A DNA stretch of 64,000 bases from assembly GCF_025685545.1 (NCBI RefSeq), contig NZ_JAGSYC010000023.1, forward strand, positions 186,001-250,000. Direction: 5' to 3'. The notes beneath the pieces were generated by a model. It saw only the letters and a list, made by a program, of their open reading frames with translations, ran no database searches and was not told the DNA's origin. The stretch's first letter is position 1. Each line of letters opens with the position of its first letter. Below, piece after piece: positions 60,396-64,000 of the stretch. Source of the stretch: Granulicella paludicola (GTDB lineage: Bacteria > Acidobacteriota > Terriglobia > Terriglobales > Acidobacteriaceae). Position numbers and translations under genes: made by a program.

Positions 60396-61151
60396 TCACG
60401 GCTTCGGAGCTATTTTCACCCTCTTTGCAAGACCCGATTTCGTGTCCAGAGTCACGGGCCTCTTGGTTCGTTGTTCAGGCAGCTTGTCATGCAGCACGAC
60501 GTTGAGCAGCGACTTGTGAACATGGATGCGGCCGTTGTAGGTGATATAGCCAAGCTTCCGGAAGCGGTTCATGAATTTGCTCACCCTGGAGCGGGTGGTA
60601 CCAATCATGTCGGCGAGTGACTCCTGCGTTATCGGAGGGATGAGTGTTTGCGGCTCTCCCGGGTCGCCAAACTGAGCCATCAGGAGAAGCGTGCGCGCCA
60701 GACGTTTCTCACTATTGTTGAACAGCTGATCCACGAGATCTTCTTGTGTTCGAATGGCCCTGGCCAAAACGAACTTCAGGAACATGTCAGAAAACTCATG
60801 TTCGTTATGGAGGAGATCGATCATCTCATCCCTGTCGAGCTTGAGGGCGGTGCAGGCAGTGATTGCGATCGCCGTAGCTGCACGAAGCCCTGCGGCTCCT
60901 GCGAGTGATTCCTCGCCAATGAAATCATGCGCCACCATAAGAGAGACGGTAGCTTCTTTGCCACGCTTAGAGACGACAACGAGCTTTGCTCTTCCGGACT
61001 CCAGGTAATAGATAGATTTTGCGGGATCGCCCTGCGAATAGAAAACGTGGCCCGCTAACACATGGACTGTCTTTCGTGTGAGCGAGGACGCCGACAGATA
61101 CTGGGCGGGGTCAAATTTCACTTTTTTGGTTCCGGGCATTCTTGCCACCAT
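60396..61151 (-). CDS. Crp/Fnr-family transcriptional regulator
   Basis: The protein has 251 residues. The cyclic-nucleotide-binding fold covers residues 25-140 (HVFYSQGDPAKSIYYLESGRAKLVVVSKRGKEATVSLM, and DFIGEESLAG). A crp-type winged helix-turn-helix follows (ITQESLADMIGTTRSRVSKFMNRFRKLGYITYNGRIHVHKSLL). No Fnr-type N-terminal cysteines are present. FGEES-like text (DFIGEESLAG) differs from the cAMP-contact FGELAL/RTA pattern, so cAMP binding is doubtful. It probably controls the downstream porin and MmgE/PrpD genes and maybe the tcu genes. Confidence 0.92.
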   Translation of the reverse strand: MVARMPGTKKVKFDPAQYLSASSLTRKTVHVLAGHVFYSQGDPAKSIYYLESGRAKLVVVSKRGKEATVSLMVAHDFIGEESLAGAAGLRAATAIAITACTALKLDRDEMIDLLHNEHEFSDMFLKFVLARAIRTQEDLVDQLFNNSEKRLARTLLLMAQFGDPGEPQTLIPPITQESLADMIGTTRSRVSKFMNRFRKLGYITYNGRIHVHKSLLNVVLHDKLPEQRTKRPVTLDTKSGLAKRVKIAPKP

Positions 61152-61583
61152 TCATGATGATCTTCGATCACCGATATAGTTGCGAAGGTCTTCGCCGCAT
61201 ATACCGACCCTAGTCCACAGTGGCCGCGCTGAATGGTCTGTATTGCTCAATGCCCGCCATTCGTTCTCCTCGTCAACAATCCGCCGGTTCAGTGACGTTG
61301 TATTTTTTGCGAGAGCAAAGCGGCTCTCTTTCTCCGTGGGGATGCGATGAAGAAGAGAGACGAGGTTCGTCAGGATTCACACAGAAGCCATATCGAAATT
61401 CCTGAACAGCGTCCCCGTTCTGGCTCGCAGACAGAGGGTCGCGATCGCTTCGTTATGTTGGGGCGCGGAACGGCAAGGATGGCAGAGAATCTAAGCAAGA
61501 ATCTGAGTCCGCACAAACCCGATGGTGGCGTGGAGAGGTTTCTTACCGTCTGAAGCAGGCGTGCTCCTGTTCTTCGATGGCAC
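61152..61583. other. gap of about 430 bp
   Basis: The gap holds the Crp/Fnr leader at the left. A 68-residue plus frame (61347-61553, MKKRDEVRQDSHRSHIEIPE...) with GGGGATGCG before it is hydrophilic and matches no known family. It is too weak for a separate call. No repeat was noticed. Confidence 0.35.
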
Positions 61584-62396
61584 TCACTCAATCACGGAAT
61601 GGTGGCCCCAGTCGAAGCGCCTCCCCAAAATTCCTTTCACGATCAGGTGATCCGTTCCGGCCGTCGGGCCGACTCCAATTCCCAGATTAATTTCCCACTT
61701 GGGGGACGTGTTGAGATCGGTGACGACAAAGATCTGTTGCTGTTGATTGTGCAGCGAGTCAAAGGCGCCTAGTCGACCGTAGTCGGCATAGTATTCGAGT
61801 CCTGCGCTAACCACGCGTGTAAAGTCATAACTCACCTTAACGCCCGGCGAGAAGCCCAGCCCCTGTTTTACATCCGGTCCATGCCAGGTACGTTCCAGTG
61901 CCGGGTTAAAGGCAAAGTACCACCGGCCGGCGGTCTTATCGATGATGGGCCGCAGCTCCCAGGTCCATGTGTCCGGCGAATACACAGCGCGCTGGTAGCC
62001 GACCTCTGTGGAAAGGCTGAGCCCTACGGGCAGATGCCAGCTGTCGGGCGCCCGTACCCTTGGCCGGATGTGATCGCCGACCCACTGCACTCCGTGCCCG
62101 TCCTGCTCGCTCGTGAAGACATAGAAGCCGACCTCAGACCAACTGGTGATCCCTTCCGTCAGTTCAAGCGTCTCGTGCTCCTGATGGTTCGTCGGGATGA
62201 CGCCATCGACATAGTTCTGCTGACCCTGAATGGTGTAGTTCGAATGGAGTTCGGTCATCAAGGTCTTCGGGGGAACGGTGTCCGCACCATAGACCTGAAT
62301 TTCGTAGTTCCCCTGTGCCGCTGCGGCTTTTACAGATAAGAACACTCCCATCGCCAGAACGATCTTCATCGCGAATCTTGTGCCAACGTTACGCAT
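61584..62396 (-). CDS. outer-membrane beta-barrel protein paired with the multicopper oxidase
   Basis: The protein has 270 residues with a signal peptide (MKIVLAMGVFLSVKAAAAQG). It carries NYEIQVYGADTVPPKTLMTELHSNYTIQG and WSEVGFYVFTSEQDGHGVQWVGDHIRPRVRAPDSWHLPVGLSLSTEVGYQ, followed by strand repeats. These match a family of membrane-barrel proteins that occur with metal and solvent-resistance genes. The start overlaps the multicopper oxidase stop by 8 bases, showing coupling. The role is unknown. Confidence 0.8.
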   Translation of the reverse strand: MRNVGTRFAMKIVLAMGVFLSVKAAAAQGNYEIQVYGADTVPPKTLMTELHSNYTIQGQQNYVDGVIPTNHQEHETLELTEGITSWSEVGFYVFTSEQDGHGVQWVGDHIRPRVRAPDSWHLPVGLSLSTEVGYQRAVYSPDTWTWELRPIIDKTAGRWYFAFNPALERTWHGPDVKQGLGFSPGVKVSYDFTRVVSAGLEYYADYGRLGAFDSLHNQQQQIFVVTDLNTSPKWEINLGIGVGPTAGTDHLIVKGILGRRFDWGHHSVIE

Positions 62397-63771
62397 AGTC
62401 GAACACCATCATGAAACCGCGGTCCATATGATCCTGCTGATGACAGTGGAAGAGCGTCTTGCCGGGATTGTCCGCAACAAATTCCACCTCAACCGTCTTG
62501 CCGGCGTGTACCAGAACGACATCCTTTCGTAGACCGGCTATCTCTGCCCCATCCTCAAGGCGCCTCACTTCAAACGTGTGCCGATGCAGGTGCATGGGAT
62601 GGTCGTCCATGCTCTTGTTTATCATCACGAGGCGATAGCGTTCGCCCGCATGCAGTAGCGGCGAGGTCTCAGGTGTTGAGTTCTGAGGGTATGAAAGACC
62701 GTTAATCCTCCACAGCTCTTCATTGCCATGCCCCTGGAACTTCGAATCGAAGGTCAGTTCGATAGTTTTGGCCGTGCTGCCCGCACCTGCATCCGCTACA
62801 TTCGCAAATTGCCGATAGTCCCACACCAGTTCTTTCGGTTGCGTCCACGTGGGTTTGCCTGAAGCATTTTCATATTCGATGACAATGCCCATGCCAGTCG
62901 CTTGGACATGCTTGCGCACCTCTCCAAGTATCCAAACGCCCGGATTGTTCATCTCGACAATCGCCGACACGCGCTCCGCAGGAGCGAGCCGGAGCATTGG
63001 CACGGAATGCGGCCGTGGGACGGCATTACCATCCAGTGCGATCACCTGAAAGCTATGACCTGAAAGGGAGATCCAATGCACTTCGGTCGGGCTGCTGTTG
63101 AGGATGTGCATCATCACGCGCTGGCCCTGCTTTACTTTGACAGGATCGCCAGAGCCCAGCATCTTACCGTTGATGGTAGTGACATCGTAGACCGGATTCA
63201 TGTAGCCGTCGTCACTACCTAAGAACTGTCCTCGCCAGTCATGAAGTCCGAGAAACACCTCGCGATCGTACGGCGCCGGGTTATCGCGAGGCTCGATGAG
63301 CAGAAACCCGTGGAGCCCGCCGTACTGCGCCTTCGTCAGGTTCTTACCTGCAAAGGTGTGCGTGTGGTACCAGCGAAAGCCGCTCGGTTCCGGCGTCATG
63401 ATGTACTGCGTAGTCTCACCGGGCGCGATCATTGGAGTTCCCTCTTCCATCGCCCCGTCGATCTTTGGCGGGAGAAACAGGCCGTGCCAGTGAACGACTT
63501 CCGGATCGGCTGATCGATTGCGAATCTCCACTGAAAGTGGCTGGCCCTCCCGCACACGAAACAGTGGCCCTGGAACCTGGCCGTTATACGCGACGGTCTT
63601 GATATGGTGTTTTGGCGAAGCTTCAAGGAGATACGGGGCGATCTCGAGCGAAATGTCCGGCGCCGTCGCGGCATGAACTGTGCCTGGCAATGCGAGAGAG
63701 CCCGCAGCCAAACCTGCAAGTTGCGTGAATCGCCTACGAGTCAAAGCAGGTGGATACGTCTGTGTTCGCAT
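62389..63771 (-). CDS. multicopper oxidase (Tat-exported)
   Basis: The protein has 460 residues. The Tat signal is LTRRRFTQLAGLAAGSLALPG. All copper motifs are visible: VVHWHGLF (T2/T3), WYHTHTFAGKNL, DDHPMHLHRHTFEVRR and TLFHCHQQDHMDRGFMMVFD, which has HCH-x3-H-x4-M as for the type 1 copper with a methionine ligand. It is a two- or three-domain laccase/CopA/SufI-type enzyme of the periplasm that oxidises phenolic compounds or cuprous ions. The barrel gene follows with 8-base overlap, and a YceI gene precedes it. Confidence 0.93.
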   Translation of the reverse strand: MRTQTYPPALTRRRFTQLAGLAAGSLALPGTVHAATAPDISLEIAPYLLEASPKHHIKTVAYNGQVPGPLFRVREGQPLSVEIRNRSADPEVVHWHGLFLPPKIDGAMEEGTPMIAPGETTQYIMTPEPSGFRWYHTHTFAGKNLTKAQYGGLHGFLLIEPRDNPAPYDREVFLGLHDWRGQFLGSDDGYMNPVYDVTTINGKMLGSGDPVKVKQGQRVMMHILNSSPTEVHWISLSGHSFQVIALDGNAVPRPHSVPMLRLAPAERVSAIVEMNNPGVWILGEVRKHVQATGMGIVIEYENASGKPTWTQPKELVWDYRQFANVADAGAGSTAKTIELTFDSKFQGHGNEELWRINGLSYPQNSTPETSPLLHAGERYRLVMINKSMDDHPMHLHRHTFEVRRLEDGAEIAGLRKDVVLVHAGKTVEVEFVADNPGKTLFHCHQQDHMDRGFMMVFDYA

Positions 63772-63869
63772 TGTTATCAGTATCTCCCGCAGCTACATCT
63801 GTATATCGCGAGTAAAACCCCGATTGCCAGAAGAAGATTCACCGCTGCACTTCCATGAATGGGAACGCC

Positions 63870-64000
63870 TCAATTTTTCAGTGTCCCTGTCAGGCTCAGG
63901 TCGACGTTCACCGTGTTCTCAGCCTTCCAGATCAGGAAGCTAGGATTTTTGAGACCCCATTGCACGTAGGGAACGACGAACTGTCCCTTCGCAGTCGCCT
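63870..64000 (-). CDS. YceI-family protein (C-terminal part, cut by window end)
   Basis: The minus frame from 64000 to the TGA at 63870 encodes 43 residues: ATAKGQFVVPYVQWG, LKNPSFLIWKAENTV, NVDLSLTGTLKN. VPYVQWGLKNPSF is the conserved end of YceI proteins, periplasmic lipocalin-like polyisoprenoid binders. The rest lies outside the window. It is about 100 bp before the multicopper oxidase gene in the same direction, so it likely leads that operon. Confidence 0.75.
   Translation of the reverse strand, partial: ATAKGQFVVPYVQWGLKNPSFLIWKAENTVNVDLSLTGTLKN

Noticed and set aside
61347-61553. 68-residue plus frame as a gene
   Set aside because: Hydrophilic, no family, weak start; mentioned only in the gap entry.
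50033-64000. Genomic island inserted at tRNA-Val
   Set aside because: No integrase and no repeat of the tRNA 3' end was noticed downstream; gene types differ, but base composition could not be measured.

Overview
The window looks like a chromosomal segment of an acidobacterium, most likely family Acidobacteriaceae (Terriglobus/Granulicella/Edaphobacter type). This is inferred from the high-GC codon use, a secreted protein of the VWFA-related acidobacterial family (18841-19785), a futalosine-pathway menaquinone gene (mqnC), the hemE-hemH-hemY order, many signal-peptide beta-barrel proteins, and dispersed intergenic hairpins with a TGAA/TAAA loop. No species can be named from the sequence alone.

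Layout. 1-6.7 kb: 5' end of a zinc alcohol dehydrogenase, tRNA-Ser(GCT), a polyamine-type APC permease whose 3' end runs into a C-rich repeat, an AraC regulator divergent from two NAD(P)-binding short-chain proteins, an NTF2-like protein and a GAF protein with an orphan kinase H-box. 6.7-12.4 kb: a large M14 metallopeptidase, inorganic pyrophosphatase and two paralogous outer-membrane barrels. 12.4-19.8 kb: haem genes hemE-hemH-hemY, an SDR/TetR pair with a clear double operator, mqnC and the VWFA protein. 19.9-31.2 kb: DUF885 peptidase, a cellulose-synthase-like GT2, a beta-barrel, the PLP-homeostasis protein/DUF167 pair, a GH28 pectinase-type enzyme, a POTRA-only protein and guaA. 31.2-41.4 kb: two membrane proteins, leuS, a type-B carboxylesterase, endonuclease IV, a flavodoxin-less CysJ-like reductase, HU and a dolichyl-phosphate-type glycosyltransferase.

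41.4-45.3 kb is an accessory patch: an HTH/membrane protein pair with its own palindromic operators, a membrane-anchored unknown, a 46-residue basic protein followed by a ClpP-like serine protease, and a broken IS1595 transposase. 45.3-50.1 kb: tautomerase/TetR with a repeated operator, proline dehydrogenase, a sigma factor/zinc-finger anti-sigma/DUF3106 cluster and tRNA-Val(CAC).

50.1-64 kb carries stress and redox genes (stress protein, DCC protein, thioredoxin, BON protein), a probable tricarballylate/aconitate-type C6 tricarboxylate module (MFS transporter, TcuA, TcuB, then convergent MmgE/PrpD, OprB porin, Crp/Fnr regulator), and a multicopper oxidase operon with a beta-barrel protein and a YceI protein cut by the window end.

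The main observations for follow-up are the small basic protein/ClpP-like cassette, two C-tract repeats sitting at gene 3' ends, the family of short hairpins, three well-resolved operator layouts, and the tricarboxylate catabolic cluster. No CRISPR array, prophage, replication origin or rRNA gene was seen.
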